A stretch of 64,000 nt of DNA from RPQJ01 sp963731105 (lineage in GTDB: Bacteria > Pseudomonadota > Gammaproteobacteria > Steroidobacterales > Steroidobacteraceae), in contig CAVSUM010000001.1 of NCBI GenBank assembly GCA_963731105.1, positions 62,001 through 126,000 on the forward strand, read 5' to 3'. Shown one piece after another: positions 8,694 to 17,151 of this stretch (within the stretch, counting starts at the first letter, position 1; every line of letters begins with the position of its first letter). Under the pieces are notes generated by a model. That model worked only from the letters and a program-made list of their open reading frames with translations. It ran no database searches and was not told the DNA's origin. The position numbers were made by a program, and so were the translations under genes.

Positions 8694-9617
8694 ATGTCCC
8701 GCAGCGACGCAGAGTTCGGCAGCCAGGGCACCACCTGCCGGGCCTGGCACTACACCCCCGACACGGCAGGCGACGGCACGGCTCGCCCCTGCGTGGTGAT
8801 GGCGCACGGCTTCGGCGCGACCCGCGACGCGTCGCTCGAGCCGTATGCGGAACGCTTCGCGGCTGCCGGCATGCACGTGCTGTTGTTCGACTACCGGCAC
8901 TTTGGCGCGAGCGACGGCGAGCCGCGCCAGCTGCTCTCGGTGCACCGGCAGCTGCAGGACTACGCGGCCGCGGTGGGCTTCGCCAGCGCCTTGCAGGGCG
9001 TGGATCCGCAGCGCATCGCCGTGTGGGGCACGTCGTTCGCCGGCGGCCACGCGCTGGTGACCGCGGCAACCGTACCGGGCATTGCGGCGGCGGTGTGCCA
9101 GTGCCCGATGATGGACGGACTGGCAGCGGTACGGAACATCCTGGAGTACGCGGGGCTGGGGCAGCTACTGCGCCTGACGCGCGCGGGGTTGCGCGACGTG
9201 GCCGGAGCGGCGTTCGGCCGCAGGCACTACCTGTCGATCGTGGGCCCACCCGGCAGCCTGGCGATGATGACCAGTCCGGACGCCGACGCCGGCTATCGGG
9301 CGCTCACGCCACCCGGGTTCCGCCTGGAGGTCGCGGCGCGCATCGCGCTCACCGCGGGCCTGTATCGGCCGGTGCGCCATGCGGCGCGGGTGCGCTGCCC
9401 GGTGCTGGTCCAGGTGTGCACGCACGACAGCGTGGCGCCCGCGTCCGCCGCCGAGCAGGTGATCGCGCGGCTCGGCACGCTGGCCGAGGCACGGCGCTAC
9501 GAGATCGGCCACTTCGAGCCGTACTTCGGCGCGCACTTCGAGCGCAGCGTGGCCGACCAGCTCGACTTCCTGCGGCGGCACCTGCCGCCGCCGGCCGCGC
9601 CTACTGCCAGCCCTTGA
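8694..9617 (+). CDS. Alpha/beta hydrolase
   Basis: A 307-residue alpha/beta hydrolase. Visible are the oxyanion-side HGFG motif (VVMAHGFGATRD), the nucleophile elbow GTSFAGG with Ser about residue 116, and a late Asp/His pair (VCTHDSVAP and IGHFEPYFG). The layout matches the Hydrolase_4/dienelactone-hydrolase-like group often annotated as X-Pro dipeptidyl-peptidase-type. Its 3' end overlaps the convergent cytochrome c gene by 17 bases. Substrate unknown. Confidence 0.8.
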   Translation: MSRSDAEFGSQGTTCRAWHYTPDTAGDGTARPCVVMAHGFGATRDASLEPYAERFAAAGMHVLLFDYRHFGASDGEPRQLLSVHRQLQDYAAAVGFASALQGVDPQRIAVWGTSFAGGHALVTAATVPGIAAAVCQCPMMDGLAAVRNILEYAGLGQLLRLTRAGLRDVAGAAFGRRHYLSIVGPPGSLAMMTSPDADAGYRALTPPGFRLEVAARIALTAGLYRPVRHAARVRCPVLVQVCTHDSVAPASAAEQVIARLGTLAEARRYEIGHFEPYFGAHFERSVADQLDFLRRHLPPPAAPTASP

Positions 9618-10686
9618 AGAAGCTGCCGTCGGCGAAGTCCCACAGCAGCACGGCGTGGTAGCGCGTCTCGTAGGACTGGTCGCTCAACGGAATCTCGACG
9701 CCGACGTTCAGCGCGACGTGGCCACCGCGCGTGAGCGCGATGCGCACCTGCGGCAACACCGTCCACTGCACCGCGGCGTCGTCGCCCGAGTCGAAGGGCA
9801 TCGTCGCCGTCAGCTCGAGCCCGGGGAATACGGCCCGGCGCTGCGGCGTCCACACGTAGTGGACGATGCCGGCGAGTTCCACCTCGCCGTCGCCGGTGTC
9901 GTCGACCGGCACGATCACGCGCGCGCTCGACTGGAACGTGCTGCGCTCGGTGAGTTGCTTGCCATAGGCGAGGTACGGGATCACCTCGTCGGACGCGCCG
10001 TCTTCGGTGGCCAACGCGTAGATCAGCGCGCCCGACAGGATCGAGCGCCGCTCGAGGTCCCAGTGCAGCACGGTCTTGGCGCCCGCCTCGACCATCGTCA
10101 CCTCGCCGTCCGTGCCGTCGTCCTCGTACACGACCTCGAGCACGCCCATCGAGCGCTTGCCGAAGCGCTTCTCGATCTCGAGCACCGTGCGCCAGGGATT
10201 GTCGCCCTCCTCGACGTCGGTCAGGCGGCCCTTGAGCACGATCTCGTCTTCGGGGAAGGCCTTCTTGGTGCGCACCGGCAGGAAGAAATTCATCTCGCCC
10301 GGCGGATACTCGGCGCTGCCCGGCGCCAGCGTCTTGGCGTAGGCGACGACGTTGGCGATCTCGTCCGCCTTGAGCGCGCCCGCCTGCGCCGGCATCACCG
10401 CCGACAGCCCGAGCGCAGGCCCGCCGTGCGTCACGACGATCTGCCAGTCCTCGGCCGGTTCACGGCTGTTGAACAGCGGATCGGAGAGATCCGCGGGCTG
10501 CGGGTCGAGCGCCTTGACGACCGGGTCGTTCGGGTCGGGCCGCCCGGCCGGCCCGTGGCACGCGGCGCAGACCTCCTCGAAGGTCTTGCGCCCGGCCTCG
10601 AGGTCGGCGGCTTGCAGTGGCGTCGCGAACGCCGCCGCCATCACCACGCACACGAGGCCACTCATCAGCTGGATTCTGGTGCTCAT
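9601..10686 (-). CDS. Cytochrome c with C-terminal beta-rich (porin-like) domain
   Basis: A 361-residue secreted protein. The signal peptide is about residues 1-27 (cleavage near LQAADL). A single class-I cytochrome c domain has CAACH at residues 40-44, and a Met in SAVMPAQ is the likely sixth heme ligand. The remaining ~220 residues contain alternating amphipathic strands (SARVIVPVDDTGDGEV, RRAVFPGLELTATMPF, HVALNVGVEIPL) and end in a terminal aromatic motif FFKGWQ, resembling an outer-membrane or carrier barrel. The start chosen is the ATG giving a proper signal peptide. A cytochrome fused to a barrel-like module is unusual; the role may be electron transfer at the outer membrane (inference). 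Confidence 0.7.
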   Translation of the reverse strand: MSTRIQLMSGLVCVVMAAAFATPLQAADLEAGRKTFEEVCAACHGPAGRPDPNDPVVKALDPQPADLSDPLFNSREPAEDWQIVVTHGGPALGLSAVMPAQAGALKADEIANVVAYAKTLAPGSAEYPPGEMNFFLPVRTKKAFPEDEIVLKGRLTDVEEGDNPWRTVLEIEKRFGKRSMGVLEVVYEDDGTDGEVTMVEAGAKTVLHWDLERRSILSGALIYALATEDGASDEVIPYLAYGKQLTERSTFQSSARVIVPVDDTGDGEVELAGIVHYVWTPQRRAVFPGLELTATMPFDSGDDAAVQWTVLPQVRIALTRGGHVALNVGVEIPLSDQSYETRYHAVLLWDFADGSFFKGWQ

Positions 10687-10851
10687 CGGACTTCCTGTCG
10701 GCCGTACCGGACGGCGGCCGTGACGCGAGGTTACGGTCCAGCTGCATTGCCGGGATTCCGCAGTTGCCGCAGCGACATACGCCGATGCCGCAGTCGCCCG
10801 CACCGAACGGCGGTATGCTCCCGGCCCTGCACTCCAGCGAGGGATCACGGC

Positions 10852-11334
10852 ATGCTCAAGTCCACCGCGCGGCTGATTCGCACCCTGCTCGACGGCGAGC
10901 GCGTCCTGTCGCTGGCGGTGCTGGTCGACGGCGCGCCGTTCGCCGGGCTGCTGCCGTTCGTGCCGTTGCCCGACTACGCCGGCGTGCTGATCCATGCCTC
11001 GAAGCTGTCGAAGCACAGTGCCGGACTCGGCGCCGGCGCCCGCGCCGCCGTGCTGCTGCACGAGCAGGACGGCCCCGACAAGGATCCGCTGCAGATCAAG
11101 CGCGCGTCGTTCGAGTGCGACGTGCACCCGCTCGAGCGCGAGGGCGCGCAATGGACGGCCGGCCGCGAGCTCTACCTGGCGCGTTTCCCCGACAGCCGCA
11201 TCACGTTCCGGCTGCGCGACTTCACGCTGCACCGGCTCGAGTTCCGGCAGGGACTGCTGGTCGCGGGCTTCGGCCGCGCGATGGACATCGGCCCGCGCGA
11301 CATCGCGAAGCTCGCCACGCTCGGCGTGGCGTGA
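10852..11334 (+). CDS. Pyridoxamine 5'-phosphate oxidase-fold protein (HugZ-like)
   Basis: A 160-residue split-barrel flavin-binding protein. The start TARLIRTLLDGERVLSLAVL and the segment LIHASKLSKHSAGL are typical of the PNPOx-like/HugZ group. These proteins bind FMN or heme and handle small redox substrates. The adjacent convergent gene is the ArsR regulator, four bases away. Whether it belongs functionally to the sulfur island cannot be told. Confidence 0.65.
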   Translation: MLKSTARLIRTLLDGERVLSLAVLVDGAPFAGLLPFVPLPDYAGVLIHASKLSKHSAGLGAGARAAVLLHEQDGPDKDPLQIKRASFECDVHPLEREGAQWTAGRELYLARFPDSRITFRLRDFTLHRLEFRQGLLVAGFGRAMDIGPRDIAKLATLGVA

Positions 11335-11337
11335 CGC

Positions 11338-11703
11338 TCAGCGGCGGCCGCAGAACTGCTCGTGCAGCGTGTTGATGACCGACGCCGCCTGGCCGCTCGC
11401 CAGCGAGTAGTAGATGGACTGCCCGTCGCGGCGGGTGCGCACCAGCTGGCGGCGCCGCAATACGGCGAGGTGCTGCGACAGCGCCGACTGGCTCAGGCCG
11501 ATCGTCGGCTGCAGCTCGCTCACCGACTTCTCGCCGTCGGCGAGCCGGCACAGGATCATCAGCCGCGAGGTGTTGGCCATCGCGCCGAGCAGGTCGCTCG
11601 CCTTGTGGGCGTTGCGCTCGAGTTGCTTGAGCCCCTGCGGCGTCACCGCCAGCCGGGGCACGGGCGCGGACTTGGCGCGCGCCTTCGCTTTCTTGGTCGT
11701 CAT
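11338..11703 (-). CDS. ArsR-family persulfide-sensor-like repressor (SqrR/BigR/sHdrR type)
   Basis: A 121-residue ArsR/SmtB winged-helix protein. The recognition helix region is SQSALSQHLAVLRRRQLV. Two cysteines, Cys52 (MILCRL, helix alpha-2) and Cys118 (EQFCGR, C-terminal helix), are spaced 66 residues apart. This is the dithiol pattern of SqrR, BigR and sHdrR, which form a tetrasulfide bridge with sulfane sulfur and release DNA. It lies 14 bases downstream of hynL on the same strand, after the sHdr/hydrogenase block, so a repressor of the sulfur genes is likely. Candidate binding sites are the ATTAG-N6-CTAAT palindromes in this window (inference). Confidence 0.85.
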   Translation of the reverse strand: MTTKKAKARAKSAPVPRLAVTPQGLKQLERNAHKASDLLGAMANTSRLMILCRLADGEKSVSELQPTIGLSQSALSQHLAVLRRRQLVRTRRDGQSIYYSLASGQAASVINTLHEQFCGRR

Positions 11704-11717
11704 CGTGGTTGCGAAGT

Positions 11718-13445
11718 CTACCTTACGCGTACGCTGATGCGCTGCCCGCCGGGCCCGGCAACGTGCACCGCACAGGCGATGCACGGGTCGAAGCTGTGGA
11801 TGGTGCGCAGGATCTCGATCGGCTGTGCGGGGTCGTGCAGCCTGTGCCCGGCGAGTGCCGCCTCGTAGGCCCCCGCCTGTCCGGTCGCGTCGCGCGGGCC
11901 GGCATTCCAGGTGCTCGGCACCACCGCCTGGTAGTTGGCGATCTTGCCGTGCTCGATGACGATCCAGTGGCCGAGCGCGCCGCGCGGCGCCTCCATGAAG
12001 CCTGCGCCGCGCGCGTGCGCCGGCCAGGTGCCGGGCTCCCAGAGCTCGCCGTTGAAAGTCCGCGTGTCGCCCGCCTTGATGTTCGCCACCAGCTGGTCGT
12101 ACCAGCCCTGCATGGCGTCGGCGAAGATCTTGGTCTCGAGGGTGCGCGCGGCGGTGCGGCCGAGCGTCGAATACAGGGCCTCGAGTGGCAGGTCCAGCGT
12201 CTTGAGCGTGTAGTCGACCAGTTCTTTGGCCTGCGCGTGGCCCGTCGCCACCAGCATCAGCATGCGCGCCAGCGGCCCCACCTCCATTGCCTTGCCGCGC
12301 CAGCGCGGTGACTTGAGCCAGGAGTACCCCTGCTCGACGTCGAGCTGCGTGTACGGCGGCTTCGGCCCGGTGTAGTTGAGCTTCGTCTCGCCGTCGTACG
12401 GATGCAGCCCCTGCTCGTTGCCCGCGGCGTAGTCGTACCAGGCGTGGCTCACGAACTCCTGGATCTGCGCCGGGTCGGCGAGGTCCACCGGCTCGATGTG
12501 CGACAGGTCGCGGCCGAGGATCGCGCCGCGCGGCACCATGAAGCTCGCGGTGTCGAAGATCGATTTGGCCGGGAAGTCGCCGAAGCAGAGGAAGTTGCCG
12601 AGCCCCTCGCCCTGCGTGGCCCAGTCCTTGTAGAAACCGGCGATCGCGAGCGTGTCGGGCAGGTACACCTCGTCGACGAACTGGCGCATGCGCACGATGA
12701 TGTCCTGCACCTGCGACAGGCGCTTGGCGTTGATCGCCGAGTCGGACTCGAGGTCGATCGGGTTCGGCGCGCCGCCCACCACGAAATGCGGGTGCGGGTT
12801 CTTGCCGCCGAAGATCGCGTGCAGCGTCGCGACGTCGCGCTGCCAGGCGAGCGCGTCGAGGTAGTGCGCGACGGCCATCAGGTTGGCTTCGGGCGGGAGC
12901 TTGTAGGCCGGGTGGCCCCAGTAGGCGCCGGCGAAGATGCCGAGCTGGCCGCTCTCGACCAGCGTCTTGACCCGCTGCTGCACGTCGGCGAAATAGCCGG
13001 GCGAGGAGCGCGCGTAGCCGGAAAGCGACTGTGCCAGCGTGCTGGTGGCCGCGGGGTCCGCACTGAGTGCCGAAACCACGTCGACCCAGTCGAGTGCGTG
13101 CAGGTGGTAGAAGTGCATCACGTGGTCGTGCACGTACTGCGCGCCGATCATCAGGTTGCGCACCAGGTTGGCGTTCGGCGGGATCTCGTAGTGCAGCGCG
13201 TCTTCCACGGCGCGCACCGAGGCGATGCCGTGCACCAGCGTGCACACGCCGCAGATGCGCTGCGCGAACGCCCAGGCGTCGCGCGGGTCGCGGCCGCGCA
13301 GGATGATCTCGAGCCCGCGCACCATGGTGCCGGCGCTGTAGGCCTCGGTGATGCGACCCTCGGCGTCGGTCGCAGCCTCGATGCGCAGGTGACCCTCGAT
13401 GCGGGTGATCGGGTCGACGACGACCCGCGGCGTGGCGGCGCTCAT
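11718..13445 (-). CDS. hynL: [NiFe] hydrogenase large subunit (Hyn/Isp type)
   Basis: A 575-residue catalytic subunit. The N-terminal Ni ligand motif is RICGVC (Cys65, Cys68) and the C-terminal motif is DPCIACAVH (Cys555, Cys558, His561). A 14-residue tail follows and would be removed by the maturation protease after Ni insertion. The ATG overlaps the isp2 stop by four bases. The gene order hynS-isp1-isp2-hynL is that of the membrane-associated group 1 uptake hydrogenases of purple sulfur bacteria such as Thiocapsa. Likely H2 oxidation facing the periplasm with electrons passed to Isp1/Isp2. Confidence 0.93.
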   Translation of the reverse strand: MSAATPRVVVDPITRIEGHLRIEAATDAEGRITEAYSAGTMVRGLEIILRGRDPRDAWAFAQRICGVCTLVHGIASVRAVEDALHYEIPPNANLVRNLMIGAQYVHDHVMHFYHLHALDWVDVVSALSADPAATSTLAQSLSGYARSSPGYFADVQQRVKTLVESGQLGIFAGAYWGHPAYKLPPEANLMAVAHYLDALAWQRDVATLHAIFGGKNPHPHFVVGGAPNPIDLESDSAINAKRLSQVQDIIVRMRQFVDEVYLPDTLAIAGFYKDWATQGEGLGNFLCFGDFPAKSIFDTASFMVPRGAILGRDLSHIEPVDLADPAQIQEFVSHAWYDYAAGNEQGLHPYDGETKLNYTGPKPPYTQLDVEQGYSWLKSPRWRGKAMEVGPLARMLMLVATGHAQAKELVDYTLKTLDLPLEALYSTLGRTAARTLETKIFADAMQGWYDQLVANIKAGDTRTFNGELWEPGTWPAHARGAGFMEAPRGALGHWIVIEHGKIANYQAVVPSTWNAGPRDATGQAGAYEAALAGHRLHDPAQPIEILRTIHSFDPCIACAVHVAGPGGQRISVRVR

Positions 13446-14815
13446 TGGTCATCCCCGAGCAGGTTGTCGGCCACCAGCTCCAGCAGGCTGTGCATCTTGC
13501 GGTCCCACTTGAAGTGCGCCTGGCCGTCGTCGAACGTCTGGCGGCAGTTGGCGCAGGTCGTGACCGGCAGCTCCGCCCCGGTCTGCTCGACCTGCTCCAT
13601 CTTGATCTTGAAGGTCTTGTAGCGCAGGTCGTCCGCGCGGTGATTGGCGACCACGCCGCCGCCGCCGCCACAGCACCAGGCCGTGCCCTTCGACGGGTAC
13701 ATCTCCCGCAGCTCGACGCCGAGCGCCTTCAGCACCTCGCGCGGCGCCTCGATTGCGCCGCCGCGGCGCACCACCTGGCACGGGTCGTGGAAGGTGGCGC
13801 TCTTCGCCACCTTCTTCAGCCGCAGCTTGCCCTCGCGCACCTGCTCGGCCAGGAACTCGGCGATGTGCAGCACGCGGAACGGCAGCGGCTCGCCGTACAT
13901 GTTGGCGCCCATCCAGCGCAGCGCGGTGTAGGCGTGGCCGCACTCGGGCAGGATCACCGTCTTCGCGCCGCAGGCCACGGCGGCGTCGATCAGCTTCATC
14001 GTGAGCTGCTTCTGCGCCGCCGAGTTGCCGGACAGCAGGCCGAAGTTGGTCGCCTCGTAGCCGTCGAGCCGGAACGTCCAGCTCAGGCCGAGGTGGTTCA
14101 TGATCCGCGCCGTCGCGACCACCGAGTCGGGGTACTTCATGATCTCGATCGACGACATGGCGCACATCACGTCGGCATTCGGCGCGTCGACCGGGATCTC
14201 GACCTCGTGGTCGTCGGCGAGCCACTCGATGCGGTCCTTGAACACCTTGGGCGTGGCGCCGAGCGGGCTGCCCTCGAGCCGGGCGCGCTCGGTGACCGCC
14301 CACAACTCGTGCGGGATCAGGCCGGCGTTGTACATGCCGTGCCGGGCCTGCGAGACCAGTGCGGCGATGTCGATGCCCATCGGGCAGATCAGCGAGCAGC
14401 GGCCGCACACCGTGCACGAGTCGTAGATCAGCTGCTGCCACTGCTGCAGCTGCTCGACCGTGACCTTCGGCTTGAGGTTGAGCGCGCGGTAAACGACCGC
14501 GAACGGCCCGTACTCGCGCTTGTAGGCCTGCTTGAACGGCTCGAGCTTCCAGATCGGCGTGTACTTCGGGTCCTTGGTGACCTCGTAGAAATGGCAGGCC
14601 TCGGCGCACATGCCGCAGTGTATGCACGACTCCATGTAGATCGCGGCGGTGCGACCGAAGTCCTTGACGAAGCTCTTCATCGCCCGCTCGACACGCTCGG
14701 CCTCGGGCATCTCGCCCTGCATGTCGAAGCGGTACTCGGGCTTGGCGATCGAGACGCGCGGCTGGTCGAAGTCGAGCGGCTCGGGCTTGCGGGTGTGGGC
14801 GGTGGGAGCGGTCAC
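13442..14815 (-). CDS. isp2: Isp2: HdrD-like iron-sulfur protein of the hydrogenase
   Basis: A 457-residue protein. Two ferredoxin-type [4Fe-4S] motifs lie at residues 64-74 (CIHCGMCAEAC) and 134-144 (CTVCGRCSLIC). Cysteine-rich HdrB/HdrD-type (CCG) domains follow, with WCCGGGGG about residue 400 and a terminal CANC. The GTG start at 14813-14815 overlaps the isp1 TGA; no better in-frame start follows nearby. It is located between isp1 and hynL as in hyn operons. It probably relays electrons between the membrane cytochrome b and a cytoplasmic acceptor, possibly a heterodisulfide or the sHdr complex encoded next door (inference). Confidence 0.9.
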   Translation of the reverse strand: MTAPTAHTRKPEPLDFDQPRVSIAKPEYRFDMQGEMPEAERVERAMKSFVKDFGRTAAIYMESCIHCGMCAEACHFYEVTKDPKYTPIWKLEPFKQAYKREYGPFAVVYRALNLKPKVTVEQLQQWQQLIYDSCTVCGRCSLICPMGIDIAALVSQARHGMYNAGLIPHELWAVTERARLEGSPLGATPKVFKDRIEWLADDHEVEIPVDAPNADVMCAMSSIEIMKYPDSVVATARIMNHLGLSWTFRLDGYEATNFGLLSGNSAAQKQLTMKLIDAAVACGAKTVILPECGHAYTALRWMGANMYGEPLPFRVLHIAEFLAEQVREGKLRLKKVAKSATFHDPCQVVRRGGAIEAPREVLKALGVELREMYPSKGTAWCCGGGGGVVANHRADDLRYKTFKIKMEQVEQTGAELPVTTCANCRQTFDDGQAHFKWDRKMHSLLELVADNLLGDDQ

Positions 14816-15501
14816 AGCGAGGCCCCCTTGCGTTCGAAGATCATGCCGGTGGTGCCGCGGGCGGCGAAGATCGTGAAAGCGTGCATCAGCTTGCCGAACG
14901 GGAACCAGACCAGCAGCAGCTCGACCGACAACAGGTGCAGCGCGAACAGGCGCTCGTACGGCCAGCCGGCGAGGTGCGAGAACGCCAGCAGGCCGGTCAC
15001 CAGCGGCGCGATGGTCACGAACCAGCTGAAGTAGTCGTCGAAATTCGAGATCAGCCGCTTCACCGGGTTGACCAGGCGATGCACCAGCAACGCCAGCAGC
15101 GCCGCGACCGACACCGCAGCGAGCAGCGTGATGAGGCCGTTCGGCAAGGTCGGCCAGCCGACGCCGATCAGCCCGCGCAGGTCGGTGCCGATCAGCCCGC
15201 GCGCGACGTCGGCGAAGAACACCACGTGCGGCGCGAAGAAGAACAGCGTGACCAGGAAGCCGACGTGGAACGCGTAGCCCATCACCTCGCCGAACGCGGT
15301 GCCCTCGAGGAACTCGCGCCGCGGCCACGAGCGCAGCGCGATCAGCCGCAGGCCCTTCCACGCCGCGCGGTTGCGTGGCTCGGAGAGGTCCTGCTTCGAG
15401 CGCAGCAGCAGCACGCCGAACAGCCGCCACAGCACGCCGACGATGAACACGAACACGGACCACTGCAGCGCGGGTCCGCGCGCAAAGTCGAGCAGGCTCA
15501 T
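14812..15501 (-). CDS. isp1: Isp1: NarI-like membrane cytochrome b of the hydrogenase
   Basis: A 229-residue integral membrane protein with about five hydrophobic helices and several intramembrane histidines (GYAFHVGFL, LALLVHRLV, AFSHLAGW, ALHLLSVEL, KLMHAFTIF). This matches a NarI/DsrM-type diheme cytochrome b. The ATG overlaps the hynS stop by four bases and its own stop overlaps the isp2 GTG, so the whole hydrogenase operon is translationally coupled. It anchors the Hyn enzyme to the quinone pool. Confidence 0.88.
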   Translation of the reverse strand: MSLLDFARGPALQWSVFVFIVGVLWRLFGVLLLRSKQDLSEPRNRAAWKGLRLIALRSWPRREFLEGTAFGEVMGYAFHVGFLVTLFFFAPHVVFFADVARGLIGTDLRGLIGVGWPTLPNGLITLLAAVSVAALLALLVHRLVNPVKRLISNFDDYFSWFVTIAPLVTGLLAFSHLAGWPYERLFALHLLSVELLLVWFPFGKLMHAFTIFAARGTTGMIFERKGASL

Positions 15502-16554
15502 TTGGCGGCCTCCTCTGCATCCCGCTGGCGCCGGCGGGCCAGCGCGGCCGACGCGACGCCGAGCGCCGTACCGATCGCGACCGCGGTACCGACGGTGCGG
15601 GGGTTGCCCCAGTTGCCGACGGACAACGGCTGGTAGAAGCCGCCCTGGTCCCAGAAGCCGGGTTGCGAGCAGCCGATGCAGCCGTGCCCGGCCTCGATGG
15701 GGAAGCTCGTGCCGTTGTTCCACTTGACCGTGGCGCAGGCGTTGTAGGTGGTGGGCCCCTTGCAGCCGAGCTTGTACAGGCACCAGCCGGCGCCGCGCGC
15801 CTTCGTCGTCGAAGCTCTCGGCGAACTGTCCGCGCTCGTAGAACGGGCGGCGGTAGCAGCGGTCGTGGATCGTCTGGCCGTAGAACGACCGCGGCCGGCC
15901 GAGCGCGTCGAGTTCGGGCAGCTTGCCGAAGGTGAGGTACTGCACCAGCACACCGGTGATCACCACCGGAATTGGCGGGCAGCCGGGCACGTTGACGATC
16001 GGCTTGTCCTTGATGACGTCGCCGACCGGCACGGCGCCGGTCGGGTTCGGCGCGGCACCGGGGATCCCGCCGTAGGCCGCGCAGGTGCCGAGCGCGATGA
16101 TGGCCGCGGCACCCTCGGCCGTCTCCTTCAGCATGCTCAGGTTGTCGTGGCCCGCGATCGTGCCGTAGCCGGGATTGCCGGTCGGGATCGAGCCGTCGAC
16201 GATCAGCAGGTACTTGCCCCAGTGGTCCTTCATCGCCTGCGTGCGGGCACGCTCGGCCGCGTCGCCCGCGGCTGCCTGCAGCGTGTGCTGGTAGTCGAGC
16301 GAAATCGCCTCGAAGATCAGGCTCTCGAGCGTGGCGCCGTGCGCCCGGGTGATCGACTCGGTGCAGCCGGTGCACTCCTGGAACGGCAGCCAGATCACCG
16401 AGGGACGGCGCGCCTGGCCGAGTGCCGCGGCGACGCGCGGCGCCATGGAGGCCGGCAGGCCGAGCAGCGCCGTGGTCGAGGCGCAGAAGTTCAGGAAGTC
16501 GCGCCGCGTGACGCCACGCGAGCGCAGGAAGTCGGCGACGGTCGGCGAGGACAT
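15498..16554 (-). CDS. hynS: [NiFe] hydrogenase small subunit, Tat-exported, frameshifted
   Basis: Starts at ATG 16554 behind GGAGGG. The N-terminus has a twin-arginine signal (TRRDFLNF, Arg17-Arg18). The proximal cluster motif ECTGCTES follows, then GTCAAYGGI, PGCPP and, in the second frame, CLYKLGCKGP, WNNGTSFPIEAGHGCIGC and a C-terminal membrane anchor ending ARRRQRDAEEAAK. A single-base frame break lies near 15797 between FDDEGAR and GAGWCLYK. Both sides are strongly conserved, so an assembly indel is likely. It pairs with HynL and carries the electron-transfer clusters. It is the first gene of the operon, with an ATTAG half-site and a terminator-like hairpin just upstream. Confidence 0.9.
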
Positions 16555-16590
16555 GCAGAGCCCTCCGGAAAATCCGGCGCCAGACTGCAA

Positions 16591-16600
16591 TACATTAGAA
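16591..16600 (-). promoter_or_regulatory. Half-site of the sulfur-regulon operator upstream of hynS
   Basis: On the minus strand the sequence reads TTCTAATGTA, containing one CTAAT arm about 40 bases upstream of the hynS ATG. The opposite arm is poorly conserved (CTGCT on the plus strand where CTAAT is expected), so this is only a possible weak site. Confidence 0.25.
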
Positions 16601-16631
16601 AAGGCTGCTGTACGTAGCTGCCGCAGCAGCC
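16599..16631 (-). terminator. Rho-independent terminator-like hairpin between hynD and hynS
   Basis: Read on the minus strand, GGCTGCTG and CAGCAGCC form an 8-bp stem with a 13-base loop, followed directly by TTTTCT. It lies 16 bases after the hynD stop, so it can end or attenuate transcription coming from the sHdr operon before hynS. Confidence 0.6.
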
Positions 16632-16646
16632 TGCGCCCTGCCGGCC

Positions 16647-17124
16647 TCAGCGGGCTGCGGGTGCGGACCAGGCCTCGAGCACGGCACGCGCGGCATCGGC
16701 CGCCGCCGGAATCGCGGCCGCAACGGCTGGCGACAGCGCATCACCGATGCCGACCCGCCGCGGCTGCACTCCGACCAGCGCGCGTCGCGCAGGCAGCGAG
16801 TCGGTGAGGCGGGCCGCATCGAGCAGGTCGCGCAGGCCCAGTTCGTGCACGCTGCAGCGCGGTGCACGCAGGAACTCGTCGAGCGTCGCACCTTCGAGCA
16901 CGCGCTACCGTGCCGGGCGCGGCGTCGAGCTGCGCCGCGTCCAGCACCAGCAGTGCGTCGGCCTGCTCGATGCGCGGCAGCAGCAGGAAGCCGAGGGTGC
17001 CGGCGTCGAGGTACTCGACGTCGTCGAGCGCGGGCAGGCGTGCGGCCAATGCCTCGAGCAGGCGCTGGCCCACGCCGTCATCGGACATCAGGGGGTTACC
17101 GACGCCGATCACCAGCACTCGCAT
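16647..17124 (-). CDS. hynD: Hydrogenase maturation protease (HynD/HyaD type), frameshifted
   Basis: About 159 residues when read across a frame break near 16905. The first frame begins MRVLVIGVGNPLMSDDGVG, the hallmark of the M52 endopeptidase family, with a second metal-site Asp in LLVLDAAQ. The second frame gives LEGATLDEFLRAPRC, then SVHELGLRDLL with the conserved His. This protease clips the HynL tail after the DPCxxCxxH motif. I chose ATG 17124; a GTG at 17151 directly after the lbpA stop would add nine residues. It sits at the end of the sHdr gene run, not with hynSL. Confidence 0.82.
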
Positions 17125-17151
17125 GCCGGCCGGCACGGCGTCAGCGGCCAC

